This document shows, piece after piece, positions 22,885 to 31,220 of a DNA stretch of 64,000 nucleotides. The position numbers were made by a program, and so were the translations under genes. Within the stretch, counting starts at the first letter, position 1; every line of letters begins with the position of its first letter. The notes beneath the pieces were generated by a model, which was not told the DNA's origin, searched no databases, and saw only the letters and a list, made by a program, of their open reading frames with translations. The stretch is from JABMPJ01 sp964345005 (lineage in GTDB: Bacteria > Verrucomicrobiota > Kiritimatiellia > UBA8416 > JABMPJ01), in NCBI GenBank assembly GCA_964345005.1, contig CAYFPQ010000003.1:1-64000 (forward strand), in the 5' to 3' direction.

Positions 22885-24549
22885 ATGATAAACGAGATCA
22901 TGGTGACCTTTGCGGATAGGCAGCAGCAGTGTCCGACAGGCACAGTGGTCGGTTCGCTCGCCCCAACGCAGAGCAGCGACTTACCGTTTCTTGCCGCACT
23001 GGTTAACAATGACGTTGCGTCGTTGTCCTATCCCCTCACCGTCAATTGCAGCGTTCGCTTCCTCACGCTGGACGATCCACATGGCTGGCGTGTTTATCGC
23101 CGGTCGCTCTCTTATGTACTCGCTATGGCCGTGCGCGACATCTTTCCCGATGCCACGTTTGCAGTCGAACACTCGTTTGGGCGTGGTCTTTACTGCTCGT
23201 TTCTGACCAGAGAGAAGAGCGCCACCGGAATCTGTGGAGAACAACTCAAGCGCGTTGAGGGCCGGATGCGCGAATTGATTCTCGAAGACCTTCCCATCGA
23301 ACGCTGCAAGATGTCGTACGCCGATGCACTCGCCGCTTTTGAGGAGGCAGGGCTGGAGGACCAGTACAACCTGCTTCGATTCCGTAACCCTCCTCGCGTC
23401 GTAACCCACCGCTGCGGCAACTTCTGGGAGCTGGCCCACGGTCCTCTCGCCTCGCGGACGGGAGCTCTCCAGTGCTTCGGACTGATCTCCTATCCGCCGG
23501 GATTTGTCCTGCATATGCCTTCACGCGGACCGGTCTGCCAGCTCGAGCCATTCGAGGACCAGCCGCACCTGTTCCACATCTTCCAGGAGCACAAGGAGTG
23601 GGGCCGAATCCTGAACGTTGCCACAGTGGGGCGCCTGAACCAGACCATTATCGATGGCGAGTTCACCGATTTCGTGCGGCGAGCGGAAGCCCTTCACGAG
23701 AAGAAGTTGACCCAGATTGCCGATGCCATCACGGCGCGGGCAGGCGAAGTACGTATCGTTCTCGTGGCTGGTCCCTCCTGCGCGGGAAAGACCACCTTCT
23801 CGAAGCGTCTGGCGACCCATCTGGAGGCCAACGGACTTCGTCCCGTTACGATTGCCGCCGATGATTACTTTGTTCCCCCTGAGCGTAACCCGATAGATGA
23901 GCACGGCAACCCGGACTATGAGCATCTTGAGGCCGTCGACCTTGAACTCTTCAACGAACACATGGCGCAGCTCATCACGGGGCGCCAGGTTGAAATGCCG
24001 CACTTCGATTTCACGCGCAAGGAACGACAGTACAGGGGCGACCGCCTGCAGATCAGTGATGACCAGATCATCATCGTGGAAGGAATTCACGGCCTGAATC
24101 CGCGACTCACCGAGGGGGTACCAAGCGAAAACAAGTACAGCATATACGTCAGTGCACTGACACAACTCAACATGGACGCACACAACCGGGTGTCCACAAC
24201 AGACAACCGCCTGATGAGGCGAATCGTGCGCGACTATAGTTACCGTGGCCACACGTCACTCGATTCCCTACGAATGTGGCCGTCAGTGCGTCGAGGCGAG
24301 AAGCGCTGGATATTCCCGTTTCAACGTGAAGCCGATGCCACATTCAACTCGGCCCTCGACTACGAGCTTGCGATTCTCAAACCACTCGTCGAACCCCTGC
24401 TGATGCGAGTGAAACCCACGGACAGGGAGTACGCCGAGGCGCGACGTCTGTCCGAGTTCCTGCTCAATTTCCTGCCTGCACCGATGGATACCGTACCGGC
24501 CACTTCGATCCTGCGCGAGTACATCGGAGGTAGCATGCTTGAGTACTAG
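22885..24549 (+). CDS. Nucleoside (uridine-type) kinase with N-terminal ThrRS-like domain
   Basis: A 554-residue two-part protein. The N-terminal half resembles the TGS and second additional domain of threonyl-tRNA synthetase (start MINEIMVTFADRQQ, then DDPHGWRVYRRSLSYVLAMA and HRCGNFWELAHGPL). The C-terminal half is a phosphoribulokinase/uridine kinase-type P-loop NTPase: GPSCAGKTTFSKRL from residue 296, ADDYFVPPERNP, PHFDFTRKERQY and IIVEGIHGLNP. Proteins with this architecture are annotated as nucleoside kinases; the exact phosphate acceptor is not known from sequence. The start chosen is 6 codons inside the longest frame. Confidence 0.85.
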   Translation: MINEIMVTFADRQQQCPTGTVVGSLAPTQSSDLPFLAALVNNDVASLSYPLTVNCSVRFLTLDDPHGWRVYRRSLSYVLAMAVRDIFPDATFAVEHSFGRGLYCSFLTREKSATGICGEQLKRVEGRMRELILEDLPIERCKMSYADALAAFEEAGLEDQYNLLRFRNPPRVVTHRCGNFWELAHGPLASRTGALQCFGLISYPPGFVLHMPSRGPVCQLEPFEDQPHLFHIFQEHKEWGRILNVATVGRLNQTIIDGEFTDFVRRAEALHEKKLTQIADAITARAGEVRIVLVAGPSCAGKTTFSKRLATHLEANGLRPVTIAADDYFVPPERNPIDEHGNPDYEHLEAVDLELFNEHMAQLITGRQVEMPHFDFTRKERQYRGDRLQISDDQIIIVEGIHGLNPRLTEGVPSENKYSIYVSALTQLNMDAHNRVSTTDNRLMRRIVRDYSYRGHTSLDSLRMWPSVRRGEKRWIFPFQREADATFNSALDYELAILKPLVEPLLMRVKPTDREYAEARRLSEFLLNFLPAPMDTVPATSILREYIGGSMLEY

Positions 24550-24605
24550 CCGGAGATCTGATACCGTTCTGCGTCTCAAGTCGTAACAGATAGGACAGAC
24601 AACAC

Positions 24606-24968
24606 ATGAAGATCCCTTTGAAGCTTGGAGAGGATGGACACCAGTCGACCGCAGCCGCGGAAGCCGCGGCCATTGCCCGCGACGTGGCAGCCGTGAAGGC
24701 CGGAGACTGGAACGCTAAGAACAGCTTGGTGCGTGCATTTCAGCACCTGCTCACCTCTCTCGCCGACAAGCGGGCTCACGGTGACCAGGGCAAACACAAC
24801 CGCTACATGGATGCTGGTAAGGAGGGGCTGTTCAAGGCTGCAAAGAAGTACAACGCCAAGTCGAACGGCAGTAACTTCCAGCTTTTCGCCCTGGATTACA
24901 TCGAACGCGCCATGGATCGCGTGGACAGTGGCGGGGGCGGCTTTCTCGCTCGTCTCTTCGGCAAGTAG
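24606..24968 (+). CDS. Small protein resembling sigma-70 region 2 only
   Basis: A 120-residue basic, helical protein. Residues 35-100 read like sigma factor region 2: NSLVRAFQHLLTSLADKR parallels the N-L-R-L-V-V-S-I-A-K stretch, and YMDAGKEGLFKAAKKYNAKS followed by NFQLFALDYIERAMDR parallels the D-L-I-Q-E-G-N-I-G-L-x-x-A-V-x-K-F-D ... F-S-T-Y-A-x-W-W-I-R-Q-A-I-x-R consensus. Regions 3 and 4 are absent and the invariant Trp pair is lost, so it cannot be a standard promoter-recognising factor. It ends GGGGFLARLFGK. It abuts trmB by one base. The alignment was made by eye. Confidence 0.6.
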   Translation: MKIPLKLGEDGHQSTAAAEAAAIARDVAAVKAGDWNAKNSLVRAFQHLLTSLADKRAHGDQGKHNRYMDAGKEGLFKAAKKYNAKSNGSNFQLFALDYIERAMDRVDSGGGGFLARLFGK

Positions 24969-25585
24969 TGCCCGCCGTCATGGATCCTGTCGATCCCATC
25001 GTGACCCCGGGAAGTTGGACTGAAGCTCTCTCCATACCATCGATCTTCTCTTCGCCTACCGAGGAAAAACGCCTCCTGGCCGTTGATGTCGGATGCGGCA
25101 AGGGACGCTACCTCATGGCCGTGGCTCAGAAGCATCCCGAGATGAATTTCCTCGGAATTGACCGCATGCGGTCGCGTATGGTCAAGCTGTCCCGCAAGCT
25201 TACTCGCGCTCAGTTGAGCCACGTGCGCCTCATTCAAGTTGAAGCGTCCTATGCCATCCGCCATCTGCTACCTGCGAACAGCGTTTCGGTTTTTACGATC
25301 TTCTTTCCCGACCCCTGGCCGAAGCGCCGGCACCATCGCCGCCGACTCTTCTGCCCCGATTTCCTGAACGATCTGGATCGCGCCATGGTACCGGGAGCAA
25401 TGCTCCATATCGCAACCGATCACTTGGATTACTTCGAGGCGATCACTGCCCTCTTCAAGCCGGACTCCCGCTTTCGTCCTATTCCCACCTATGAACCCAT
25501 CGATGCCGAGCGAACGGACTTCGAGCTGATCTTCACAGGTCAGGGCAAGCCAATTGGCAGGGCATCGTTTGCGAAGGCCGGCTAA
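24968..25585 (+). CDS. trmB: tRNA (guanine-N7-)-methyltransferase TrmB
   Basis: Methylates G46 in the tRNA variable loop. The 205-residue protein has SAM motif I AVDVGCGKGRYLMAVAQKHP, GIDRMRSRMV, and the TrmB signature FTIFFPDPWPKRRHHRRRLF, followed by ATDHLDYFEAI and a terminal TDFELIFTGQGKPI. Start GTG at 24968 overlaps the previous stop by one base; an in-frame ATG four codons later is an alternative. Length fits the family. Confidence 0.95.
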   Translation: MPAVMDPVDPIVTPGSWTEALSIPSIFSSPTEEKRLLAVDVGCGKGRYLMAVAQKHPEMNFLGIDRMRSRMVKLSRKLTRAQLSHVRLIQVEASYAIRHLLPANSVSVFTIFFPDPWPKRRHHRRRLFCPDFLNDLDRAMVPGAMLHIATDHLDYFEAITALFKPDSRFRPIPTYEPIDAERTDFELIFTGQGKPIGRASFAKAG

Positions 25586-25635
25586 AAACCCTTTACCTCA
25601 AGGCCCCGATCGGCAGAATGGTGGAGGAGAAAAAG

Positions 25636-26472
25636 ATGTCACGCGCAACCACCATGTCGGTAAACGGACCTCGGGCGCTTCTTGCGACCGTCGCGATCCT
25701 GTTGCTGTTGCCATCTCGGTCCACCGCGAAGTGGCACCGTTACGACGATTGCCGTCTCATTAAGCAGGATTTCAACGATGGCGACAGCTTCCATGTTCAA
25801 TGCGGCCGCCGACACTACATCTTTCGTCTTTACTTCGTCGACGCCCCGGAAACAGACCTATCCTTTCCCGACCGGGTCGATGCCCAGGCAAAGCACTGGG
25901 GATTAACCCCGAAGCAGACCCTGAGACTCGGGCAGGCGGCAACGGCGTTTACGAAGACCTTCCTGACCAAGCCGTTCACAGTGCACACCAAGCGTATGGA
26001 TGCACGTGGAAGAAGCGATCGTCCCCGCTATTTCGGAATGATCGAGACAGAGGCGGGGTTTCTTTCTCTCGCGCTTGTTCGCCACGGACTGGCGCGCGTC
26101 TTCGGTATGTCCACTGCATTGCCGGACGGAAAAGAGTCATCTCGGCACTGGGGTCATCTTCGCTCAGCCGAAAAGGCCGCCAAGCGCGAGAAACGGGGAG
26201 GATGGGCCCAGCTTCCCGAAGAACCCGAGCCACCACCCGTTATCGAACCACAGGACTACGTTGTCCGCGGGCGCCTGCCGGTGTTCGACCTCGAACGACA
26301 CACCCGTCTGATCCGCGTACTCCAGCGTGACGCTCGGGTTCATATTCTTGGCGCCAAGGACGAAAGCCTGCTCATCGTTCGTTTCAAGGCTGGCGACACC
26401 GTCCAGGAAGGGCTCTGCCGCCGGGACAGCATCACCCTCCCCTCACCAGCAAAGGAGCCCGGGAGCCCGTGA
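25636..26472 (+). CDS. Exported staphylococcal-nuclease-like (thermonuclease) protein
   Basis: A 278-residue protein with a signal peptide (ALLATVAILLLLPSRSTA) and an SNase domain (about 40-190): NDGDSFHVQCG, the catalytic Arg and Glu in IFRLYFVDAPETD, and a second Arg in DRPRYFGMIETEAGFLSLALV, then HLRSAEKAAKREKRGGW, the family end. The C-terminal 80 residues may form a small SH3-like domain. Start set at ATG 25636, behind GGAGGAG; the longest frame adds 6 codons. It probably cuts nucleic acids outside the cytoplasm. The next gene starts in a GTGA overlap with its stop. Confidence 0.85.
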   Translation: MSRATTMSVNGPRALLATVAILLLLPSRSTAKWHRYDDCRLIKQDFNDGDSFHVQCGRRHYIFRLYFVDAPETDLSFPDRVDAQAKHWGLTPKQTLRLGQAATAFTKTFLTKPFTVHTKRMDARGRSDRPRYFGMIETEAGFLSLALVRHGLARVFGMSTALPDGKESSRHWGHLRSAEKAAKREKRGGWAQLPEEPEPPPVIEPQDYVVRGRLPVFDLERHTRLIRVLQRDARVHILGAKDESLLIVRFKAGDTVQEGLCRRDSITLPSPAKEPGSP

Positions 26473-27059
26473 CATCGTATCCCACACCATCGTTCACACT
26501 TCCCGACTGGCTTATTGAAGCCTGCGTGCCGCTGACAGACACGCCTATGCCAACCCCGGAAGCAAGGATGGAGTTCGTCGTCGACCTGGCCCGCCGCAAT
26601 ACCGAGAAACAAACTGGCGGACCGTTCGCCGCCGCCGTATTCGACCTCTCGACGGGCTGTCTGATTGCTCCCGGGGTCAACCTGGTCACTTCCCTCCGTT
26701 GTTCCAGTGCCCACGCGGAGATCGTCGCCCTCAGCACGGCCCAACAGCGGCTTGCGCACTATGATCTTGGCGCAACGGGTATGCCGCGTTGCGAACTGGT
26801 CACCAGCACGGAACCGTGCGCCATGTGCCTGGGCGCCATTCCATGGTCCGGAGTACGCGCATTGACCTGCGGCGCACGAGGTGAAGATGCTTGTGCCATC
26901 GGCATGGACGAAGGTGCGAAGCCGGACGATTGGGTCGGCGAACTGGAGTCCCGCGGGATCTCCGTTACGCGCGATGTTTGCCGGGAGGCAGCCGTAGCTG
27001 TTCTGCAAGACTACCTGGAAGCCGGTGGCACTATCTACAACGCCAGGCAGGGGGATTAG
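26469..27059 (+). CDS. Cytidine/deoxycytidylate deaminase-family nucleoside deaminase
   Basis: A 196-residue zinc deaminase. The zinc site is complete: H82-A-E84 with the catalytic Glu and P-C117-A-M-C120 (TEPCAMCLGAIPWSG). The pattern PFAAAVFD ... HAEIVALSTAQ ... STEPCAMC is typical of guanine deaminase/tRNA-specific adenosine deaminase-like proteins (TadA/GuaD group). The long N-terminus and the ARGEDACAIGMDEG region fit a nucleobase deaminase rather than TadA; substrate remains open. GTG start overlaps the nuclease stop by 4 bases; its 3' end overlaps the convergent mscS gene by 29 bases. Confidence 0.8.
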   Translation: MTSYPTPSFTLPDWLIEACVPLTDTPMPTPEARMEFVVDLARRNTEKQTGGPFAAAVFDLSTGCLIAPGVNLVTSLRCSSAHAEIVALSTAQQRLAHYDLGATGMPRCELVTSTEPCAMCLGAIPWSGVRALTCGARGEDACAIGMDEGAKPDDWVGELESRGISVTRDVCREAAVAVLQDYLEAGGTIYNARQGD

Positions 27060-27933
27060 CTTCCGCCTGATAGAAACGGGTGGTCGGGTACGCCAGCGTG
27101 ATGTCGTCCTGTTTCTGGAACGCATCCAGGATGGATTCCCAGATGGATTCCTCGGACTTGCGCCTCTGGCGGGGCTTGACGATATAGCGCAGCGTCAACA
27201 GGACCCCTGACTCCTTCACCGTGGTGTAGACGATGGGCGTCAGGTTCTTGAAGAAAATCAAATAGCGCATCGCTGCGCGCCTGATCTGCTCTTCCGCGCC
27301 TTCGGAGAGATGCTCCGCCTTCTCGGCGGCAATGCTGCTGAGCAGTTCCTTGGCCTTACGCCAATTGCTCTCGAACGTGATCAGCACCGGTATCTCGTGC
27401 CAGATATATTGAAACCCCGTTTCGTAATTCGAGACCGACTCGCGCAACACCTGACTGTTCGGGATGTGAACGATCCGGCCCGTGCTCTGGTCGGCATCGA
27501 CCCAATTCCCGACCTCAATCACGCTGAACTGGAACAGGCGTACGTCGATCACATCACCGGTGATCCTGCCAACTTCGATTCGGTTTCCCACCTCGAAAGG
27601 CTTTCGCCATAGGATGAACACCCACCCGGCAACATTCGCGATCGAGTCATGCATGGCCACGGCTAGACCCGCGCTAGCCAAACCAAGAAAGGTAGCCAGT
27701 GAGTCGAATGCGCGAATCCAAACACGTCCAACCAACACCAGGGCCACGATGGTCAGCGTATTGACGATCACGCGTCGCCAGTGGTGAAACCGCACGGGAT
27801 CGTTGATCTTCCTCTTGGCCAGCGAACAGGTCAGGAGACGGACCAGAAAGAACAGGAGCAGCAAGACAAGCGTTGCGACCAGTTTTGCCACAGTATCCGA
27901 CGACACATCCAGCGCCTCAACCAAACCCATCAT
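27031..27933 (-). CDS. MscS-family small-conductance mechanosensitive channel
   Basis: A 300-residue membrane channel that releases solutes upon hypo-osmotic shock. Two predicted N-terminal helices (AKLVATLVLLLLFFLVRLLT, VIVNTLTIVALVLVGRVWI) precede the pore helix with the Gly/Ala pattern LATFLGLASAGLAVAMHDSI, then the beta domain GWVFILWRKPFEVGNRIEVG and VIHIPN-type motif RIVHIPNSQVL. The cytoplasmic part is that of a shorter MscS. Its tail overlaps the deaminase gene by 29 bases on the other strand. It starts 2 bases after the stop of the radical SAM gene. Confidence 0.92.
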   Translation of the reverse strand: MMGLVEALDVSSDTVAKLVATLVLLLLFFLVRLLTCSLAKRKINDPVRFHHWRRVIVNTLTIVALVLVGRVWIRAFDSLATFLGLASAGLAVAMHDSIANVAGWVFILWRKPFEVGNRIEVGRITGDVIDVRLFQFSVIEVGNWVDADQSTGRIVHIPNSQVLRESVSNYETGFQYIWHEIPVLITFESNWRKAKELLSSIAAEKAEHLSEGAEEQIRRAAMRYLIFFKNLTPIVYTTVKESGVLLTLRYIVKPRQRRKSEESIWESILDAFQKQDDITLAYPTTRFYQAEANPPAWRCR

Positions 27934-27935
27934 GA

Positions 27936-28958
27936 CTACCTACCCTCCCCAGCCAACTCCGACAGCGGGGTTTTTCCCTCCGAGCCCGGCACATCCGCCA
28001 CGAAACGCGGCATGGCCAGTCCGCCCAACCGGCCCCGCATGGCCCTGTCCAGCTCGAGTCCCCTACCGATCTCCGTCCAAAAGTGCTCCGTACCTGCCAC
28101 TGGATCGCACTGAAACACGTAGTACGGCCGTATCATGTTCCGCTGTAGACTATTGCACAGCTTCAGGAGCGTGTCTATATCGTCATTCACCCCCCGCAAC
28201 AGCACAGCCTGATTGGAGACAGGTATGCCTCGACTGATGAGACACTCGCAAGCAGCCACCGATTCGACCGTCAGCTCAAGCGGGTGGTTGAACTGTGTGT
28301 TCACCCATAGGGGACGATGCCCGGCCAGCATATCGGCCAGGGCATCATCGATTCTCATCGGCAACACCGCGGGTACACGCGTGCCGATACGTATCGCCTC
28401 AACATGTTCCATCGCTTCCAGGTCAGAGAGCATACGGCCGAGTTCATCGGTTTCCAGCAACAGGGGGTCACCTCCCGAAAGGATGACCTCCCGTACAGTC
28501 GGGCGTTGCCGGAGTGCGGAACAGACGGCCTTCCAGCCCTCGCGGCCGGCCACATGCCGTCCAGCGCCAAGCAGGTTCTTACGGGTACAGTGTCGGCACG
28601 ATACGGCACATGTGGAGGTCGTCATAATGAGTGCACGATCAGGATAGCGCTGCACGAGCCCCGGTACACCTGTCGACCGATCCTCCGAAAAGGGATCGCT
28701 TTCGCTGCCTCCCTCCAATTCGCGGAGGTCCGGAAGACACTGGAGAAGAATGGGATCTGCACTACCTGCGCGTTCTGCCAGGTCGAGGTAGTAGGGAGTG
28801 ATGCAGACCGGATACTGCTCTGCAACGGATCCAAGCGCTTCTGCGGCACCGGGCTCAACCAGACCTCGATCGACCAGTTCACTCACCGACCGGATGGCGT
28901 GCCGCAGCTGCCATCGCCAGTCGTGCCTGCTTCCATCCCTCTTTTTCCTTCCTCGCAT
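27936..28958 (-). CDS. KamA/EpmB-family radical SAM aminomutase
   Basis: A 340-residue radical SAM, PLP-dependent enzyme of the lysine 2,3-aminomutase family. The [4Fe-4S] motif is C117-x3-C121-x2-C124 in TTSTCAVSCRHCTRKN; downstream are VREVILSGGDPLLLETDEL, VEAIRIGTRVPAVLPMRI, and near the C-terminus PRFVADVPGSEGKTP with the PLP lysine K329. The length and absence of a longer C-terminal domain resemble E. coli EpmB, which makes beta-lysine for EF-P, more than clostridial KamA. No efp or epmA is in the window, so the physiological substrate is not settled. Confidence 0.88.
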   Translation of the reverse strand: MRGRKKRDGSRHDWRWQLRHAIRSVSELVDRGLVEPGAAEALGSVAEQYPVCITPYYLDLAERAGSADPILLQCLPDLRELEGGSESDPFSEDRSTGVPGLVQRYPDRALIMTTSTCAVSCRHCTRKNLLGAGRHVAGREGWKAVCSALRQRPTVREVILSGGDPLLLETDELGRMLSDLEAMEHVEAIRIGTRVPAVLPMRIDDALADMLAGHRPLWVNTQFNHPLELTVESVAACECLISRGIPVSNQAVLLRGVNDDIDTLLKLCNSLQRNMIRPYYVFQCDPVAGTEHFWTEIGRGLELDRAMRGRLGGLAMPRFVADVPGSEGKTPLSELAGEGR

Positions 28959-28963
28959 CGTCG

Positions 28964-28978
28964 GAATATACGATATTC
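28964..28978. promoter_or_regulatory. Palindrome in the divergent radical-SAM / phosphorylase gap
   Basis: GAATAT-ACG-ATATTC is a perfect inverted repeat of 6-base arms, with partial extension (CGG before, CCG after). It lies 5 bases upstream of the radical SAM start and 36 bases before the phosphorylase start. It could be a regulator site; no known regulator match is claimed. Confidence 0.35.
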
Positions 28979-29013
28979 TCCGAAACGCGGCCAGTCATGG
29001 AGTATGGGGCACT

Positions 29014-29865
29014 ATGCAGTCCATCAACGTCAATACGCTGCAGGCGAGTACAGATGTCCTACGCGACAGGCTGGACAACCCCTCCCCGTCCGTCGTGGCC
29101 GTCCTGGGCTCCGGATGGGGCGCTGCTATCGACGACTGGGCTATCCTGCAGACCGTTCCCTTCGTCCAGATCCCCGTGCTGGGTGCGACCGCTGTGAAAG
29201 GCCATGCGGGCGTGCTTCACCTTGCGGACACCGGCAACGGTACCTGCCTCGTCTTCCAGGGACGCCGACACCGCTACGGGTGCTCTTCCTGGGATCCGGT
29301 AATCTTCCCCGCCTTCCTCGCCCACGCTCTCGGTGCCCACACGCTCTTGGTTACAAACGCCGCAGGCGGCATCCGGGAAGACCTCGAGCCCGGTGACTTG
29401 ATGGTCATCGACGACCACATCAATGCCATGGGCGACCATCCCCTCCGAGGCCCCCATCGGGAGGAACTCGGCCCACGGTTTCCCGACCTCACCCGGCTCT
29501 ACACGCCGGAATTCCGGACGCTTCTCGACGAGACGGCGACAGCGCAAGGCATTGCCCTGTCCCACGGCGTCTACGTGGCAGTCAGCGGACCGTCCTACGA
29601 AACACCTGCCGAGGTGCGTGCCTACGCCTCCCTGGGCGCTCATGCTGTGGGGATGTCAACCGTTCCAGAGGCCATCGTCGCGGGAGCGCTGGGACTGAAC
29701 GTGGCAGGGCTCTGCTGTATTACCAACCGGGCAGCCGCAACGGGGAACGCGAGGCTGTCGCATGACGAGGTGATTGCTGTCACGCGCAAGGCCGCACCCA
29801 AGATGCGCGCCCTGGTGGACGCGTTCATCGGTCGCGTGGATTCCGCCCCGACAGAACCCAAATAA
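29014..29865 (+). CDS. Purine-nucleoside phosphorylase (PunA/XapA type)
   Basis: Splits purine nucleosides to base and ribose 1-phosphate. The 283-residue product (MQSINVNTLQAS...) has the class II PNP pattern: VVAVLGSGWGAAID near the start, VKGHAGVLHLA, VFQGRRHRYGCSSWDPVIFPAF, LLVTNAAGGI, NAMGDHPLRGP, GVYVAVSGPSYETPAEVRAY and AVGMSTVPEAIVA. Trimeric PNPs are about 270-290 residues. The longest frame starts 72 codons upstream but runs through the divergent promoter region and the reverse radical SAM gene, so this ATG is preferred. Eight bases separate it from the next gene. Confidence 0.94.
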   Translation: MQSINVNTLQASTDVLRDRLDNPSPSVVAVLGSGWGAAIDDWAILQTVPFVQIPVLGATAVKGHAGVLHLADTGNGTCLVFQGRRHRYGCSSWDPVIFPAFLAHALGAHTLLVTNAAGGIREDLEPGDLMVIDDHINAMGDHPLRGPHREELGPRFPDLTRLYTPEFRTLLDETATAQGIALSHGVYVAVSGPSYETPAEVRAYASLGAHAVGMSTVPEAIVAGALGLNVAGLCCITNRAAATGNARLSHDEVIAVTRKAAPKMRALVDAFIGRVDSAPTEPK

Positions 29866-29873
29866 GAGCAGCA

Positions 29874-31220
29874 ATGGGCAGCGTATCTCCAGCCAATTCC
29901 GATCCTGCGCGCGCGTACCGCGCCGCAATCAGCGTTCTCGAACGCCTCACCGCGGAAGGTTTCACGGCCTACCTTGCCGGGGGCTGCGTTCGTGACATGC
30001 TTCTTGATCGTACCCCCGTCGACTACGATGTTGCCACAGAGGCGCTGCCGGACGTTGTCGAGAGGATCTTCCCCGGCTCGATTACCACGGGCAAGTGCTT
30101 TGGCGTGGTTCGCGTCAGAGTCGACGAAGCGGAAGTGGAGGTGGCTACCTTCCGCGCTGACCACGGGTACCATGACGGCCGGCATCCCGACAGCGTCACG
30201 TTCAGCGATCCGGAGACAGACGCCCAGCGGCGTGACTTCACGATCAATGCGCTCTTCATGGATCTCCAGCACGGCAACGAGATCATTGATTTCGTCGACG
30301 GCCAGCGCGATCTGGCCAGACGGGTAGTGCGCTGTGTCGGCGACCCGGCCACCCGTTTCAAAGAAGATCACCTGCGCATGCTGCGGGCCGTTCGGTTTGC
30401 GTCCGTGCTCGAGTTCCGGCTCGACGACACCACAGCCGACGCCATCCAGAAGCACGCCGCCAGTGTTACGGAGATGGCCGCCGAGAGGATCCGTGATGAG
30501 TTGACACGTATCCTGGTTGAGTCACCACGTGCCGGTGATGCACTCATGTTATTGGACGAGGTCGGCCTGATGGAACCCCTGCTCCCCGAGATCAAGGCCA
30601 TGCAGGGCACGCCGCAACCCCCGCAGTTTCACCCCGAAGGTGATGTGTTCGAGCACACCATGCTGATGCTTAACGAGATGGAGTCGCCTTCCCCCCGCCT
30701 GGCTTGGGCGGTCCTGCTGCATGACGTCGGGAAGCCTCCCACGATCACAACCGACACCGACCGTATCCGTTTCAACCGCCATGCAAACGTGGGAGGAGAC
30801 ATGGCGGTTGAGATGCTTCGACGGCTCAGGTTTTCCAACGATGACATCGATTTCATCACGGAGTGTGTACGCGGGCACATGCGCACGATGGACGTGCCGC
30901 GTATGCGACGTGCAACACTTCGCCGCATGGTGGGCGCGCTCACGTTCCCGGTAGAGCTGGAGCTCCACCGGCTCGACTGCATTGGAAGTCACGGCGACCT
31001 CGACAACTACAATCGACTGGTAGCCTTCCAGGAGGAGATGGCCAACGAGCCCGTGCTGCCCCCGGCATGGATCACGGGCGACGACATACTCGAGATGGGC
31101 ATCCCTGAAGGCCCACGGATAGGGTACTGGCTGCGCCTGGCCTACGAGGCGCAACTGGAGGATCGCTTCCCCGGAAGGGAGCATCTGTTGGCCTGGCTCA
31201 GAGACCAGGTGAACGACTAG
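29874..31220 (+). CDS. CCA tRNA nucleotidyltransferase / poly(A) polymerase family protein with HD domain
   Basis: A 448-residue class II nucleotidyltransferase. The head domain has AYLAGGCVRDMLLDRTPVDYD with the catalytic Asp pair and YHDGRHPDSVTFSDPETDAQ followed by RRDFTINALF; the neck has DPATRFKEDHLRMLRAVRFA. An HD domain follows (HTMLMLNEM, LLHDVGKPPT). This layout is that of CCA-adding enzymes with HD phosphatase activity or of bacterial PcnB; the two cannot be told apart securely by eye. It probably completes tRNA 3' ends. It is downstream of the phosphorylase by 8 bases and ends in a 4-base overlap with clpX. Confidence 0.88.
   Translation: MGSVSPANSDPARAYRAAISVLERLTAEGFTAYLAGGCVRDMLLDRTPVDYDVATEALPDVVERIFPGSITTGKCFGVVRVRVDEAEVEVATFRADHGYHDGRHPDSVTFSDPETDAQRRDFTINALFMDLQHGNEIIDFVDGQRDLARRVVRCVGDPATRFKEDHLRMLRAVRFASVLEFRLDDTTADAIQKHAASVTEMAAERIRDELTRILVESPRAGDALMLLDEVGLMEPLLPEIKAMQGTPQPPQFHPEGDVFEHTMLMLNEMESPSPRLAWAVLLHDVGKPPTITTDTDRIRFNRHANVGGDMAVEMLRRLRFSNDDIDFITECVRGHMRTMDVPRMRRATLRRMVGALTFPVELELHRLDCIGSHGDLDNYNRLVAFQEEMANEPVLPPAWITGDDILEMGIPEGPRIGYWLRLAYEAQLEDRFPGREHLLAWLRDQVND

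Noticed and set aside
27031..27059. Frameshift explaining the 29-base deaminase/mscS overlap
   Set aside because: Both C-terminal ends read normally to their stops and both families are complete, so a true overlap is simpler.
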